Below, in pieces: positions 9,106 to 18,241 of a stretch of 64,000 nucleotides of DNA (within the stretch, counting starts at the first letter, position 1; the number at the start of each line of letters is the position of its first letter). This stretch comes from DATBGO01 sp050011895. GTDB taxonomy: Bacteria; Actinomycetota; Actinomycetes; Streptosporangiales; Streptosporangiaceae. The notes below the pieces were generated by a model. The model saw only the letters and a list, made by a program, of their open reading frames with translations. It ran no database searches and was not told where the DNA came from. The DNA lies in contig JBEKIF010000002.1 in the NCBI GenBank assembly GCA_050011895.1, forward strand, positions 124,001-188,000. The letters run 5' to 3'. A program made the position numbers and the translations under genes.

Positions 9106-9947
9106 GCCTGACCGACCGGCGCGGCGGGCCCCCGGACCGCGGTCCGGGGGCGCGAGCGTTTCCCGGACCCGGGCGGTCAGCGACGCGCACGGCCGGTCAG
9201 CCTCCGGCCGCGATAAGCCTCGCCCGGGTCTCCAAGGTCTACGGCAGCGGGCGCGCGGCCCTGCTGGCGCTCGACAAGGTGTCGCTCACCGTCGCGTCCG
9301 GTGAATTCGTCTGCCTGATCGGCGCGTCCGGCTGCGGCAAGAGCACGCTGCTGTCGTTGGTCGCCGGACTGGACACGGCGAGCAGCGGCGAGGTCTCCAC
9401 CGCCGGCCAGCGCGTGGGCCTGATGTTCCAGGAGCCCGCGCTGTTCCCTTGGCTGACCGCGGCTCGCAACGTGGAACTCGCGCTACGCGCCCGCGGCATG
9501 CCGAAGGCCGAGCGGCGCCAGCGGACCGCCGAGCTGCTGCAGACCGTCAGCCTGGACGGGTTCGGCGGTAAGCGGCCCCATGAGCTGTCCGGTGGCATGC
9601 GGCAGCGGGTGGCGATGGCGCGGGCCCTCGCCCAGGATGCCGACGTGCTGCTGATGGACGAGCCGTTCGGCGCGCTCGACGCCATGACCAGGGACCTGCT
9701 CCATGACGAGCTGGAACGGATCTGCGCGGAACGGACGCTGACCGTCCTGTTCGTGACCCACAACGTCCGGGAGGCCGCGCGCCTCGGCGATCGCGTGATC
9801 GTGCTGAGCAGCCGGCCCGGCCGGGTCATCGAGGAATACCAGGTGCCCAGGGAAGGGCCGCGCCGGATCGACTCGGTCGAGGTCGCCGAGCTGGCGGGCC
9901 GGATCACCGACCGGCTGCGGGAGGAAATGAGCCGTCATGGCGACTGA
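9102..9947 (+). CDS. ABC importer ATPase, sulfonate/nitrate type
   Basis: 281 aa; GTG start overlaps the preceding stop, so translation is coupled. About 35 N-terminal residues are low-complexity Arg/Gly/Pro. Walker A GASGCGKST near residue 74, Q-loop LMFQEPALFPWLT, signature ELSGGMRQRVAMARALA, Walker B VLLMDEPFGALD and switch His VTHNVREA are all present. The PWLT after the Q-loop is typical of SsuB/TauB/NrtD ATPases. It drives the permease encoded next, whose start overlaps this gene by 11 nt. Confidence 0.9.
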   Translation: MSLTDRRGGPPDRGPGARAFPGPGRSATRTAGQPPAAISLARVSKVYGSGRAALLALDKVSLTVASGEFVCLIGASGCGKSTLLSLVAGLDTASSGEVSTAGQRVGLMFQEPALFPWLTAARNVELALRARGMPKAERRQRTAELLQTVSLDGFGGKRPHELSGGMRQRVAMARALAQDADVLLMDEPFGALDAMTRDLLHDELERICAERTLTVLFVTHNVREAARLGDRVIVLSSRPGRVIEEYQVPREGPRRIDSVEVAELAGRITDRLREEMSRHGD

Positions 9948-10812
9948 CCTGCAGCGGTCGGCGATCACCGGGCTGGACAGCCTGGAACTGCACGCGGCGC
10001 AGGCCGACCGCGGGCCGGGCCGGATTGCCAGGGTCGCGTGGGCGTCGGTGTGGCCCAAGCTGCTCGCGATCGCCCTGGTCCTGATCATCTGGGAGCTCAT
10101 CCACCTGACCGGCTGGAAGTCGTACGTCCTGAAGGGCCCGACGACGGTCTTCGCCGACCTGTGGCAGCAGCTGCATCACGCGCTGTTGTGGCGGGCCATC
10201 GGCACCACGCTGCGCCGCGCGGTGATCGGGTATTCCCTCGCGCTGGTCATCGGCTCGATTATCGGCGTGCTCGTCGCGCGGATCCCGCCGCTGCGCGCCG
10301 CGGTCGGGTCGATCATCACCGGCCTGCAGACCATGCCGTCGATCGCCTGGTTCCCGTTCGCGATCATCCTGTTCGGCGAGACGACTCTGGCGATCCTGTT
10401 CGTCATGATCCTCGGAGCGGCTCCGTCAATCGCCAACGGGCTCATCACCGGAGTGGACTACACGCCGCCGCTGCTGCTGCGGGCCGGCAAGACCATCGGG
10501 CTGCGCGGTTTCTCGCTCTACCGGTTCCTCATCCTGCCCGCGTCATTGCCTGCTTATGTGGCCGGGCTCAAGCAGGGCTGGGCATTCGCCTGGCGGAGCC
10601 TGATGGCCGGCGAGCTGCTGGTGCTCATCTTCGGCCAGTCCTCGATCGGCCAGCTGCTCAGCCAGGACCAGGACACCTTTGACTTCGCCGCCGCGACCTC
10701 GATCATCATCGTGATCCTGGTGATCGGGATCCTGGTCGACATGCTGTTCACCAAGCTCGACCTCGCGGTCCGGCGGCGCCGGGGCCTGCTCGACCCGGCG
10801 CTATCCGGGTAG
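9937..10812 (+). CDS. ABC importer permease, sulfonate/nitrate type
   Basis: 291 aa with about six membrane segments. The coupling-helix motif (RAGKTIGLRGFSLYRFLILPA, the permease EAA loop) sits near residues 178-200, followed by GLKQGWAFAWRSLMAGELL, both diagnostic of the SsuC/TauC branch. The ATG at 9937 lies inside the ATPase gene, so the three genes form one coupled operon with the order binding protein, ATPase, permease. A short GC-rich imperfect repeat follows the stop. Confidence 0.9.
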   Translation: MATDLQRSAITGLDSLELHAAQADRGPGRIARVAWASVWPKLLAIALVLIIWELIHLTGWKSYVLKGPTTVFADLWQQLHHALLWRAIGTTLRRAVIGYSLALVIGSIIGVLVARIPPLRAAVGSIITGLQTMPSIAWFPFAIILFGETTLAILFVMILGAAPSIANGLITGVDYTPPLLLRAGKTIGLRGFSLYRFLILPASLPAYVAGLKQGWAFAWRSLMAGELLVLIFGQSSIGQLLSQDQDTFDFAAATSIIIVILVIGILVDMLFTKLDLAVRRRRGLLDPALSG

Positions 10813-10813
10813 C

Positions 10814-10866
10814 CGGCCGCACCGGGCTCGCTGGCCGCACCGGGCTAGCCCGGCCGCATCCGGGCT
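10814..10866 (+). repeat. imperfect triplicated GC-rich 18-mer
   Basis: A unit close to GGCCGCACCGGGCTCGCT occurs three times with small changes between the permease stop and the convergent fdhD stop. It may help terminate both transcripts, but no U-tract is present. Confidence 0.5.
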
Positions 10867-10887
10867 CGCGGCACCTCAGCCGCGGGC

Positions 10888-11751
10888 TCAGCGGTCCGCG
10901 TGTCCGGTCTCCGGCGGTCCGCTGTCGATCCGCTGCGCCCCGGTGTAGACGTTCATCGAGCTGCCGCGCAGGAACCCGACCAGGGTAAGCCCGGCCTGCT
11001 CGGCAAGGTCAGCGGCCAGCGACGAGGGCGCGGACACCGCCGCGAGAACCGGGATGCCCGCGGTTACGGCCTTCTGCACCAGCTCGAACGACGCCCGCCC
11101 GCTGACCAGCAGAACGCATCCGGCCAGCGGCAGCCGCCCCGCGCGCAGCGCCCAGCCGACCACCTTGTCGACGGCGTTGTGCCTGCCCACGTCCTCCCGC
11201 AGGACGAGCAGCTCGCCGCCGGCGCCGAACAGCCCGGCCGCGTGCAGCCCCCCGGTGGCGGTGAAGACGCGCTGCGCGCCGCGCAGCAGGTCCGGCATCG
11301 CGGCCAGGACGGCTGGCCGGACGCGCACGTGGTCCGCGGAAAGGTCAAAACCCGGCAAAACGGATAGTTCTTGGATACTCGCTTTGCCGCAGACGCCGCA
11401 CGCACTCGTGGTAAGGAAATTACGGCGCACCGCGGGTGCCACCGTGATGCCCGGTCGCAGCGTCACGTCCGCCACATTGCCCGCGCCGTCATGATCGGAA
11501 TGGCCGCAGCCGTCTGCGCTACAGACCTTGATCGAAGCGATGTCCGGCGCGGCCCGGACGACACCCTCACCGACCAGGAAGCCCGCGGCCAGATCGAGGT
11601 CGTCGCCCGGAGTGCGCATGGTCAGGGTCAGCGCCTCGCCGTTGACCCTGATTCCCAGCGGCTCCTCGGCGGCGAGCAGGTCAGCTCGCGGCGATACCCG
11701 ATCGGGCAGCGATATCCGCAGTACCCGCCGCCTGGCTGTCCTGCCGGTCAT
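10888..11751 (-). CDS. fdhD: formate dehydrogenase sulfurtransferase FdhD
   Basis: 287 aa. The signature TSACGVCGKAS carries the CxxC of FdhD, whose cysteines relay sulfur from a desulfurase to the molybdenum cofactor before its insertion into formate dehydrogenase. Further landmarks are LTMRTPGDDLDLAAGFLVGEG near the N-terminus, REDVGRHNAVDKVVG and LLVSGRASFELVQKA. It acts in the cytosol. The GT87 gene ends 13 bp upstream on the same strand. With selD, selC, selA, selB, moaA and mobA nearby, it indicates a selenocysteine formate dehydrogenase whose structural gene is not in the window. Confidence 0.93.
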   Translation of the reverse strand: MTGRTARRRVLRISLPDRVSPRADLLAAEEPLGIRVNGEALTLTMRTPGDDLDLAAGFLVGEGVVRAAPDIASIKVCSADGCGHSDHDGAGNVADVTLRPGITVAPAVRRNFLTTSACGVCGKASIQELSVLPGFDLSADHVRVRPAVLAAMPDLLRGAQRVFTATGGLHAAGLFGAGGELLVLREDVGRHNAVDKVVGWALRAGRLPLAGCVLLVSGRASFELVQKAVTAGIPVLAAVSAPSSLAADLAEQAGLTLVGFLRGSSMNVYTGAQRIDSGPPETGHADR

Positions 11752-11764
11752 CGCCGCCTTCCGG

Positions 11765-13105
11765 TCATGAAGCAGGCCGGCCCGCGGCTTCCGGGCCGCC
11801 CGCAGTGCGGCCGGCCCGCCACGCGCTCGCCGCCGCGATCAGCGCGGCCACGAACATCACCAGGCCGGCCAGCACGAACAGGTTCCAGCTGATCAGCTGG
11901 AACCCGCGTAGGTGGAAGATCTCGCTCTTCGGATGCCGGCCGGTGAAGAAACCGACCAGCCCATGCGGCAGCAGGGCCAGATTCCCCGTCCAGTGGCCCG
12001 GCCAGTCGAAGAACAGCGCCATCATGGCCCCGGCCAGGCCCCAGTATGCCCACCGCCTGGCGCGCCGGGCCCGCACTGCGGCGTCGACCAGGATGGCCAG
12101 CACCGGCACGATCCAGACCCAGTGGTTGTCCCAGCTGATCGGCGAGATGAGCACTCCCGTCAGGCCGCAGGTCACCCAGCCCGCGGTGGGCCGCCCGGCC
12201 CGGGCCAGCAGCGCGGCGGCGATCAGGCCGAGGACCGCGACGATGGCCGCCAGGACGATCCACAGGGCCGTGACGCTGCCCGCGCCGGCCGGCGTCCTGG
12301 TGATGAGCGCGAGCAGCGACTGGTTCAGCAGGGAGCCCAGGCCCACGTTCGAGAAATCGCCCGCATGCAGGAAATAGCCGGTCAGCCACCATTTGACGGA
12401 GTCGTGCGGCAGCGTGACAAAGCCGATCACCACGGTGACTGCGAAGGCGGCCGTGGCGACCGCCGCCTGGCGGAGCTTCCCCGCCAGGATCAGGTACGGG
12501 ATGAAGATCAGCGGAACCAGCTTGATGCCGGCGGCCAGGCCGATGCCCGCGCCTTTCCACCGCCGGTCGTCGGGCTGGCAGAGGTCCCACGCGATCAGCG
12601 CCATCAGCACCAGCTCGATCTGCCCCACCTGCACCGAGCGCAGCACCGGCTCGGTCCATAGTGCCGCGGCCGAGACGGCGAGGACCGCGACCGATCGGTC
12701 CCTGCCGCGCCAGCCGAGCTGGCCGAACGTCAGCCAGACGGTCACCGTCATCGCCGCGAGGCTGACGACCAGCATCAGCCACTTCAGGACGGCCCAGGGC
12801 AGCAGCGAGCCGGCGGCGAAGCCGAGCGCGGCGAATGGCGTATAGAGATACTTCACGCCGGGCAGGAATTGCCAGGTGTACAACGTCTCGGGAGCATGCC
12901 GGGTGATAAGGCCGGCGTTGTTGTAGATGTTGAGGTCAAACCAGGTCAAGGTCAGATGGAGCGGATGAGTCGCGATATCGGCCACATACGCGGCAAGCGC
13001 GATACTGAAGGCCGCCCCGGCGAGCGCGAGGGCCCGGCGGCTGCGCCGCTGGCTCGCTGGGTGGGCGCTGGCTGGTCCGGCCAGACCAGGCTCTGCATGT
13101 AGCAT
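11765..13105 (-). CDS. GT87-type (DUF2029) polyprenyl-phosphomannose-dependent mannosyltransferase
   Basis: About 446 aa from ATG 13105, which has GGGAAGGACG upstream; an open extension to 13240 lacks a start signal. There are ten or more hydrophobic segments. The first outer loop has WFDLNIYNNAGLI with the conserved acidic Asp of GT-C enzymes, and LYTWQFLPGVKYLYTPF follows it as in DUF2029/PimE-like proteins. Such enzymes add mannose from polyprenyl phosphate to lipoglycans or glycans on the outer face of the membrane. The acceptor here is unknown. Its stop lies 13 bp before fdhD, but a functional link to FdhD is unlikely. Confidence 0.78.
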   Translation of the reverse strand: MLHAEPGLAGPASAHPASQRRSRRALALAGAAFSIALAAYVADIATHPLHLTLTWFDLNIYNNAGLITRHAPETLYTWQFLPGVKYLYTPFAALGFAAGSLLPWAVLKWLMLVVSLAAMTVTVWLTFGQLGWRGRDRSVAVLAVSAAALWTEPVLRSVQVGQIELVLMALIAWDLCQPDDRRWKGAGIGLAAGIKLVPLIFIPYLILAGKLRQAAVATAAFAVTVVIGFVTLPHDSVKWWLTGYFLHAGDFSNVGLGSLLNQSLLALITRTPAGAGSVTALWIVLAAIVAVLGLIAAALLARAGRPTAGWVTCGLTGVLISPISWDNHWVWIVPVLAILVDAAVRARRARRWAYWGLAGAMMALFFDWPGHWTGNLALLPHGLVGFFTGRHPKSEIFHLRGFQLISWNLFVLAGLVMFVAALIAAASAWRAGRTAGGPEAAGRPAS

Positions 13106-13310
13106 CGGCGTCCTTCCCGGCCATCGATGTGCCGCGATCCCTGAGCGCTCCGCACGGCACCGCGACGGCACCGCAACGGCACACAGGATATGAGGTATCG
13201 ACCGTCGGCGGGCATATTGTCGGCCAGCGCGCCCGGGCACGGTGCGGCTACCGGACAGGATATGGGCGCGCCGCCTGGCTAGGCCGGCTGACCGGGATAG
13301 CTCCCTCCGG

Positions 13311-14297
13311 CTACCTGACCGTGAGTACGGCGCCGCCCGCAGGCACGAGCTTTCCGATCACCGGCGCACCAGGCAGCTCGCCGGCCACCAACAGCCCCCC
13401 AGAGGTCTGCGCGTCAGCAAGCAACAGCAGTTCTTCCTCGTCCAGGTTGCCGAAGTCGGCATGGGGGCGGACCCAGTCCAGGTTCCGCCAGCTTCCGCCG
13501 GGAATGTACCCGGCCCGCAGTGCGGACCTGGCCTCCGGCAGCACCGGCACCGCCGCGTGGTCGATGATGGCCGCCACGCCGCTCGCCCTGGCCAGCTTGA
13601 ACAGATGGCCTAGCAGCCCGAAGCCGGTCACGTCGGTGGCGCACCGGAGGCCGGCCGCCAGCGCGGCCCGGCTGGCCGCCGCGTTGAGCGCCGTCATCAC
13701 GTCGACCGCCTCCTGGCTGACCTCGCCGGTGGCCTTGTGCCGCGCGTTCAGGACGCCGATGCCTATTGGCTTGGTCAGGCTCAGCGGGAGGCCGGCGGTG
13801 CCTGCGTCGATGCGCAGCAGCGCGGCCGGATCGGCGAGGCCGGTCACGGCCATCCCGTACTTCGGCTCAGGGTCATCGATGCTGTGCCCGCCGGCCACGT
13901 GGCAGCCCGCGCTGCGGGCCACGTCGAGGCCGCCGCGCAGTACCTCCACGGCCAGCTCAATGGGCAGCTTGTCACGCGGCCAGCCGAGCAGGTTCAGCGC
14001 GATGAGCGGCTCGCCGCCCACTGCGTAGACGTCGGACAGCGCGTTGGCTGCGGCAATGCGCCCGAACGTATAGGCATCGTCGACGACCGGCGTGAAGAAA
14101 TCGGCGGTCGCGACGATGGCGCGGTCCGGGCCGATCCGGACCACTGCCGCGTCGTCGCCGTCCTCAACGCCGATGATCAGGTCCGCAGCCGGACTGTCCG
14201 GGATGAGCCGGGCCACGGCTTCTTCAAGCTCGCCGGGAGGGATCTTGCAGGCGCAGCCGCCGCCGCGGGCATACTGGGTCAACCTGACGGTCGTCAT
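13311..14297 (-). CDS. selD: selenide, water dikinase SelD
   Basis: 328 aa from ATG 14297, which gives the family N-terminus MTTVRLTQYARGGGCACK. Cys15 corresponds to the catalytic Cys/Sec position of the E. coli enzyme (its Cys17) and Lys18 to its essential Lys, so this is the Cys form. Further AIR-synthase-fold motifs include IIGVEDGDDAAVVRI, ATADFFTPVVDDAYTFGRIAA and ALSDVYAVGG. It makes selenophosphate from selenide and ATP for SelA. It is divergent from the acyl-CoA synthetase and lies 2 kb from the tRNA-Sec gene. Confidence 0.95.
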   Translation of the reverse strand: MTTVRLTQYARGGGCACKIPPGELEEAVARLIPDSPAADLIIGVEDGDDAAVVRIGPDRAIVATADFFTPVVDDAYTFGRIAAANALSDVYAVGGEPLIALNLLGWPRDKLPIELAVEVLRGGLDVARSAGCHVAGGHSIDDPEPKYGMAVTGLADPAALLRIDAGTAGLPLSLTKPIGIGVLNARHKATGEVSQEAVDVMTALNAAASRAALAAGLRCATDVTGFGLLGHLFKLARASGVAAIIDHAAVPVLPEARSALRAGYIPGGSWRNLDWVRPHADFGNLDEEELLLLADAQTSGGLLVAGELPGAPVIGKLVPAGGAVLTVR

Positions 14298-14502
14298 CCC
14301 TGAAATGTAGCGATCCGGGGTGCCGGGTGCCGACGCAGGCCGTCCGTCCTGGCTGGTCCGCTCACGGTGGCTTCCTGCCACGCGGGCGGCCGGCTCAGCA
14401 CTGTCCGCCGCGGCGTGTTTCCGGGGCTTGCGTTGCGGCTAGCGCGGACGGCATGGTTGCATGCCACCGAAGGCTGGAGATCCGGGCGGGCGGAGGTACG
14501 CG

Positions 14503-16353
14503 GTGACGAGCGAGGTGCTGCAGCAGCGGGCAGAGCTCGAGGATGCCATCAACGGGAAGACGATCTGTGATCACCTCATGGAGACGGTGCGGAAGTGGGG
14601 TGACCTGCCCGCGTTTTCCGACCGTGACGGCGACGGGCCCTGGCAGACCATCAGCTGGGCGCAGGCCAGGCAGCAGGTGCTCGAGCTGGCGGCGGGCTTG
14701 GCCGCCCTGGGCCTGCAGCCGGGCGAGCGGGTGGCGCTCATGCTGCCGAACCGCGTCGAGCACGTGCTCGCCGACCTGGCGGCAGTGCACGCCGGGGGCG
14801 TCCCTGTCACCTTCTACGCGACCCTCGCCACCGACCAGATCGCCTATATGGCCGGCGACTGCGACGCCAGGATCGCGGTCCTCGATGGCGCGGACGAGCT
14901 GCAGCGCTGGCAGCCTGCACTGGCCGGGCTGCCCGGCCTTAAGAAGATCATCGTCAGGGATCCGGCCGCCTGCCCGCCCGGTGATCTCTTCGTCAGCTGG
15001 CATGATTTCACCGAGCTCGGCCGCGCACGGTACGCGGCGTCGCCAGCCGCTATTGATCTCCTGATCCGCGGCCTCGCGCCCGAGCAGCCCGTGACCCTGC
15101 TGTACACCTCGGGAACCACGGGGAATCCCAAGGGCGTCGTCATCACCCACCACAGCGTGCTCTACGAGCTGATGACAGCCACCGTCTCCGGCACCCTGGT
15201 GCCGCATGTCCGCTGGGTGTCCTACCTGCCGCTGGCCCACATCGCGGAGCGGATGTTCACCATCTACCTGGCCATCCACACCGGCGGTCACGTGCATTTC
15301 TGCCACCTGGCCAGCACCGAGCTGGTGCGCACCGTCGGTGCCGTCAGGCCGACGTCGTTCTTCGGGGTGCCGAGAGTGTGGGAGAAGATTCAGGCCGGAA
15401 TCCAGGCGGTGCTCGCCATGGAGACGGATCCAGCCAAGCGCGCGGCCATCGAGGCCGCCATGGGAACAGGCCGGCGCTACACCGAGAGCTGCCAGTTCGG
15501 CCAGTCGACGCCAGCGGAACTCGCGGCTGAGTTTCGCGCCGCCGACGAGCAGACCCTCCGCCCGATCCGCTCGCTCCTCGGCCTCGGCGACGCCGAGATT
15601 TTCGTGAGCGCTGCCGCGCCGCTGCCGGTCGACGTTGCCGCGTTCTTCGCCGGCCTTGGCATGAAGATCCTCGATGTCTACGGGATGACCGAGACCACCG
15701 GTGCCTTCACATCGAACACCACGGCGGCGTTCAAGCTGGGCACGGTCGGCCGGGCGGTGGCCGGCACGGAAATCAGGATCGCCAGCGACGGGGAGATTCT
15801 CACTCGCGGGCCGCTGAACATGCCCGGGTACCTGAACCTGCCCGAGCGGACCGCCGACATCATCGACGCTGACGGCTGGCTGCACACCGGCGATGTCGGG
15901 TCGCTTGACGGCGACGGTTTCCTGTCCGTCGTGGACCGGAAGAAGGAACTGATCATCACTTCGGGCGGCGAGAACATCTCCCCGGCGGGGATCGAGAATC
16001 TCCTGGTGGCGGAATCGCTGATCGGCCAGGCGCTGGCCTACGGTGACCACAGGCGCTACGTGGTCGCGCTGCTGACTCTGGACGGCGAAGTCGCCCCCGC
16101 GTGGGCCAGGGCCCGCGGAATCGAGGCATCGCTGGCCGAGCTAGCTGAGGACCCCACCGTGCTGGCCGCCGTCGAGGACGCCGTCGCAGCGGCCAACTCC
16201 CGGCTGGCCCGCGTGCAGCAGGTCAAGCGCTGGCGGCTGCTGCCGGTGGAGTGGACGGCCGAGAGCGGGGAGTTGACACCGACCTTGAAGCTCAAGCGAC
16301 GGGTAGTCCACGCCAAGTACGCCGACATCATCGATTCGCTATACGAGAGCTGA
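14503..16353 (+). CDS. long-chain acyl-CoA synthetase (AMP-forming)
   Basis: 616 aa from GTG 14503, preceded by GGAGG at a good distance; ATG 14461 is open but has no such site. The P-loop motif TLLYTSGTTGNPKGVVITHH, the YGMTETTGAF motif, the adenylate-binding WLHTGDVGSLDGDGF and the hinge VVDRKKELIITSGGENISP are all intact. It resembles the FadD15 branch, which activates long-chain fatty acids to acyl-CoA via acyl-AMP. It stands alone between selD and selC, and probably has no part in selenium metabolism. Confidence 0.9.
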   Translation: MTSEVLQQRAELEDAINGKTICDHLMETVRKWGDLPAFSDRDGDGPWQTISWAQARQQVLELAAGLAALGLQPGERVALMLPNRVEHVLADLAAVHAGGVPVTFYATLATDQIAYMAGDCDARIAVLDGADELQRWQPALAGLPGLKKIIVRDPAACPPGDLFVSWHDFTELGRARYAASPAAIDLLIRGLAPEQPVTLLYTSGTTGNPKGVVITHHSVLYELMTATVSGTLVPHVRWVSYLPLAHIAERMFTIYLAIHTGGHVHFCHLASTELVRTVGAVRPTSFFGVPRVWEKIQAGIQAVLAMETDPAKRAAIEAAMGTGRRYTESCQFGQSTPAELAAEFRAADEQTLRPIRSLLGLGDAEIFVSAAAPLPVDVAAFFAGLGMKILDVYGMTETTGAFTSNTTAAFKLGTVGRAVAGTEIRIASDGEILTRGPLNMPGYLNLPERTADIIDADGWLHTGDVGSLDGDGFLSVVDRKKELIITSGGENISPAGIENLLVAESLIGQALAYGDHRRYVVALLTLDGEVAPAWARARGIEASLAELAEDPTVLAAVEDAVAAANSRLARVQQVKRWRLLPVEWTAESGELTPTLKLKRRVVHAKYADIIDSLYES

Positions 16354-16413
16354 CGCCCGGCGGCATGGGCGTGAGCGCAGCCTGGCCGGGCATACCCCGG
16401 TAGGGTCGGCCGC

Positions 16414-16506
16414 GGAGGCGTCCGGGTGCCTGGTGGCCCCCCCGGTCTTCAAAACCGGTGGACGGCGCGCTGCGTCGTCGGCGGGTTCGATTCCCGTCCG
16501 CCTCCG
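16414..16506 (+). tRNA. selC: selenocysteine tRNA (anticodon UCA)
   Basis: Acceptor strand GGAGGCG (16414-16420) pairs with CGCCTCC ending at 16505, with G as discriminator at 16506. The anticodon stem CCGGT/ACCGG closes the 7-base loop CTTCAAA, giving anticodon TCA, which reads UGA. The T arm is GCGGG-TTCGATT-CCCGT with one G-T pair. A long variable arm (GGACGGCGCGC onward) and an extended D arm fit bacterial tRNA-Sec. CCA is not encoded. The gene was charged by SerRS and converted by the SelA encoded 7 kb downstream, if the system is active. Confidence 0.95.
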
Positions 16507-16567
16507 CTGACGTGCACAAACGCAGGTCAGCGGGTCTGCCGGCAGGATCACGCTCGGAGGAATCACT

Positions 16568-16972
16568 ATGACCCACGCGGTCGAGATCCCGGCTCTCGAC
16601 GGGCGCAGCCCCCTGGGATTCCTAGCCGCCCTCGGCCTGCTCGTGATCCTGGGAGCCGCAAGTTCAGAGCCGATGCGCCTGTCTTTCTCCGAGACCAGCG
16701 CAGCGGCGGTCATCCACTCACGCCTGGCGTCGCTCGGCGATGTCGTGGACGAGCTGGATGGCATCACCGCCGGCGCGGCGGAAGCCGCGGCCATCGTCGG
16801 CCTGGATCCGCGTTTCCCGCTGCGGGCCGGAATACATGCGGACCCGATGCGGCGCCCCCGCGAGGATTACCGCGACCTGGATGCGGCGATCCGGCGCTTC
16901 GGCCGGGTGCGCCTCACTCCGCCTTCGAAAGCGCGGCCCAGGTGTCCGGCCCGACAACGCCGTCGACGGTGA
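16568..16972 (+). pseudogene. 3'-truncated gene, possibly the N-terminus of a type I-G CRISPR-like protein
   Basis: ATG 16568 has GGAGG 8 nt upstream, so the 5' end looks intact. The first 115 codons read like a real protein: VEIPALDGRSPLGFLAALGLL, then LSFSETSAAAVIHSRLASL, then FPLRAGIHADPMRRPREDYRDL. From about nt 16917 the frame runs antisense into the end of the convergent wall-hydrolase gene and becomes an Arg-rich tail. The opening resembles N-termini of Csx17/Cas8-like proteins of type I-G (old I-U) CRISPR loci and relatives, but I cannot confirm this. No cas1, cas2, cas3 or array is nearby, so at best it is a remnant. Confidence 0.5.
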
Positions 16973-17864
16973 GCTTCTTGATTGCCTGGAATCCCCGGAC
17001 GGCCGCCAGCGTCTGGACTCCGAAGATGCCATCAGTGGGAAGGCCCGCATCGTCCGCTGCGTTCAGCGCGGCCTGCACCGCGATGACCACGACGCCGGTA
17101 TTGCCAGACTGCACGGTGACGACCAGGCTGGCCCAGGTCAGCGGACCGACGATGCCGTCATCGGCCAGGGACTCACCAGCTTGGAACCCCGCCACGCATG
17201 CCTTGGTGGCGGGCCCGTAGATACCGTCAGCCGTCAGCACGAACCCATGGAACGACAGCAGGTGCTGGATGGTCATCACCCTGGCTCCGGTGGCTCCTAT
17301 GGCCACTGTCGGCCAGGCCAGCGACGGCGGCGGTGGCTTGTGCGGGCCGGAGACCTCGTTCAGCCAGGCCGCCGACCAGACGTCGATGTCGTAGGGCCCG
17401 GGGTCGGCGTACTGCAGGCCGTGGACTGGGAACGGGCCGGACGCCGCGGATACCGCGGCTATCGCCTGCGCCTGGTCGAGGTTCCAGTTCGCGACGATGA
17501 GCCCGCAGGACAGATCCGCCGCGGTCAGGATGTTGGCCACCGCCGTGATGTTGGAGCCGTTGACGTAGATCGCGGGCTTGCGCTGGCCGGGCCGCGCCGC
17601 CGCGTCCCAGTTCGCGTTCGCCTCTTCCAGCCACCCGGGGCAGTCAGCCACGGTCGCGGCGTCAGTCTCGACGTCCAGGTAGTCGGCGGTGCGGTCGGTG
17701 GCCCCGGCGTTCTGGCAGATCCGCAGCGTGCCGGGCCGGTCGGCGAACTGCTGAGTGGTCCAGGGCACCCCGCCCGAGCCGGTGGAATACCCGGCGGCCT
17801 GCGCCCCCGCCGGGAGGTACCTGACGTTCTCGCCCGTGCAGTCATATCCGACGACAATGCTCAT
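16914..17864 (-). CDS. lysozyme-like (DUF1906) wall hydrolase with two peptidoglycan-binding domains
   Basis: 316 aa, no signal peptide. The N-terminal 180 residues begin IVVGYDCTGENVRYL and contain YLDVETDAATVADCPGW and GLQYADPGPYDIDVWSAAWL, typical of the glycoside-hydrolase-like DUF1906 fold, a TIM barrel related to GH25 lysozymes. Two peptidoglycan-binding type 1 repeats follow (VMTIQHLLSFHGFVLTADGI-YGP and VIAVQAALNAADDAGLPTDGI-FGV), each ending in a GxxT-W-type element. Substrate is presumably peptidoglycan. The absence of an export signal is compatible with phage-style release or with a non-classical route. It overlaps the end of the truncated gene at 16568. Confidence 0.75.
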   Translation of the reverse strand: MSIVVGYDCTGENVRYLPAGAQAAGYSTGSGGVPWTTQQFADRPGTLRICQNAGATDRTADYLDVETDAATVADCPGWLEEANANWDAAARPGQRKPAIYVNGSNITAVANILTAADLSCGLIVANWNLDQAQAIAAVSAASGPFPVHGLQYADPGPYDIDVWSAAWLNEVSGPHKPPPPSLAWPTVAIGATGARVMTIQHLLSFHGFVLTADGIYGPATKACVAGFQAGESLADDGIVGPLTWASLVVTVQSGNTGVVVIAVQAALNAADDAGLPTDGIFGVQTLAAVRGFQAIKKLTVDGVVGPDTWAALSKAE

Positions 17865-18241
17865 GAACTGTTCCTTCCTGGTTACTGGCCGACCGGCACG
17901 ACGTCCATGAACGACCCGCCGCAGATGGAGAACGTGTCCGCCGCAGCTGGTGACCAGGCATGCAGCCGACGCGCCGCAGGCGACGTTTAGCAGGCGGCGA
18001 TATGGCCTTGGTGCGCCTCGATTGGCCCGCGCGACCGAGGGGCCGGTGATGCCCGGGATCTGAGAACTTATAGATTACTCTCCGTTCCGAATCAGTGACG
18101 TTATGATAGCGACGTGCTCCGGTGCGGCGCCGGATACTTGGAGCGCCTCGGTTGCGTCGTCACTGAGCACCTTTGATCAACGCGAGAGCGTGTTCGTGAT
18201 CGTCGGCAGCAATGTCAGCCAGCCGCGCCGGCCAATGGCGC
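17865..18241. other. intergenic stretch with a promoter-like TATGAT box
   Basis: About 375 bp without a convincing gene. On the minus strand, a short frame ending near 17880 reads DTFSICGGSFMDVVPVGQ and a stop, which looks like the tail of a lost gene but is too short to place. On the plus strand TATGAT (18102-18107) lies 6 nt before a GTG at 18114 that opens only a 20-codon frame, so it looks like a leaderless promoter now driving nothing, or one reading into the GntR remnant. Confidence 0.35.

Noticed and set aside
14395..16050. 551-codon open frame on the minus strand opposite the acyl-CoA synthetase
   Set aside because: High GC leaves antisense frames open; the plus-strand protein has all AMP-synthetase motifs.
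16740..17990. 416-codon plus-strand frame across the wall-hydrolase gene
   Set aside because: Antisense to a protein with clear DUF1906 and peptidoglycan-binding repeats; its own text has no recognisable domain.
17880..17990. a short minus-strand frame ending DVVPVGQ as a gene
   Set aside because: An in-frame stop lies about 30 codons upstream and there is no start or family match; noted only as a possible gene tail.
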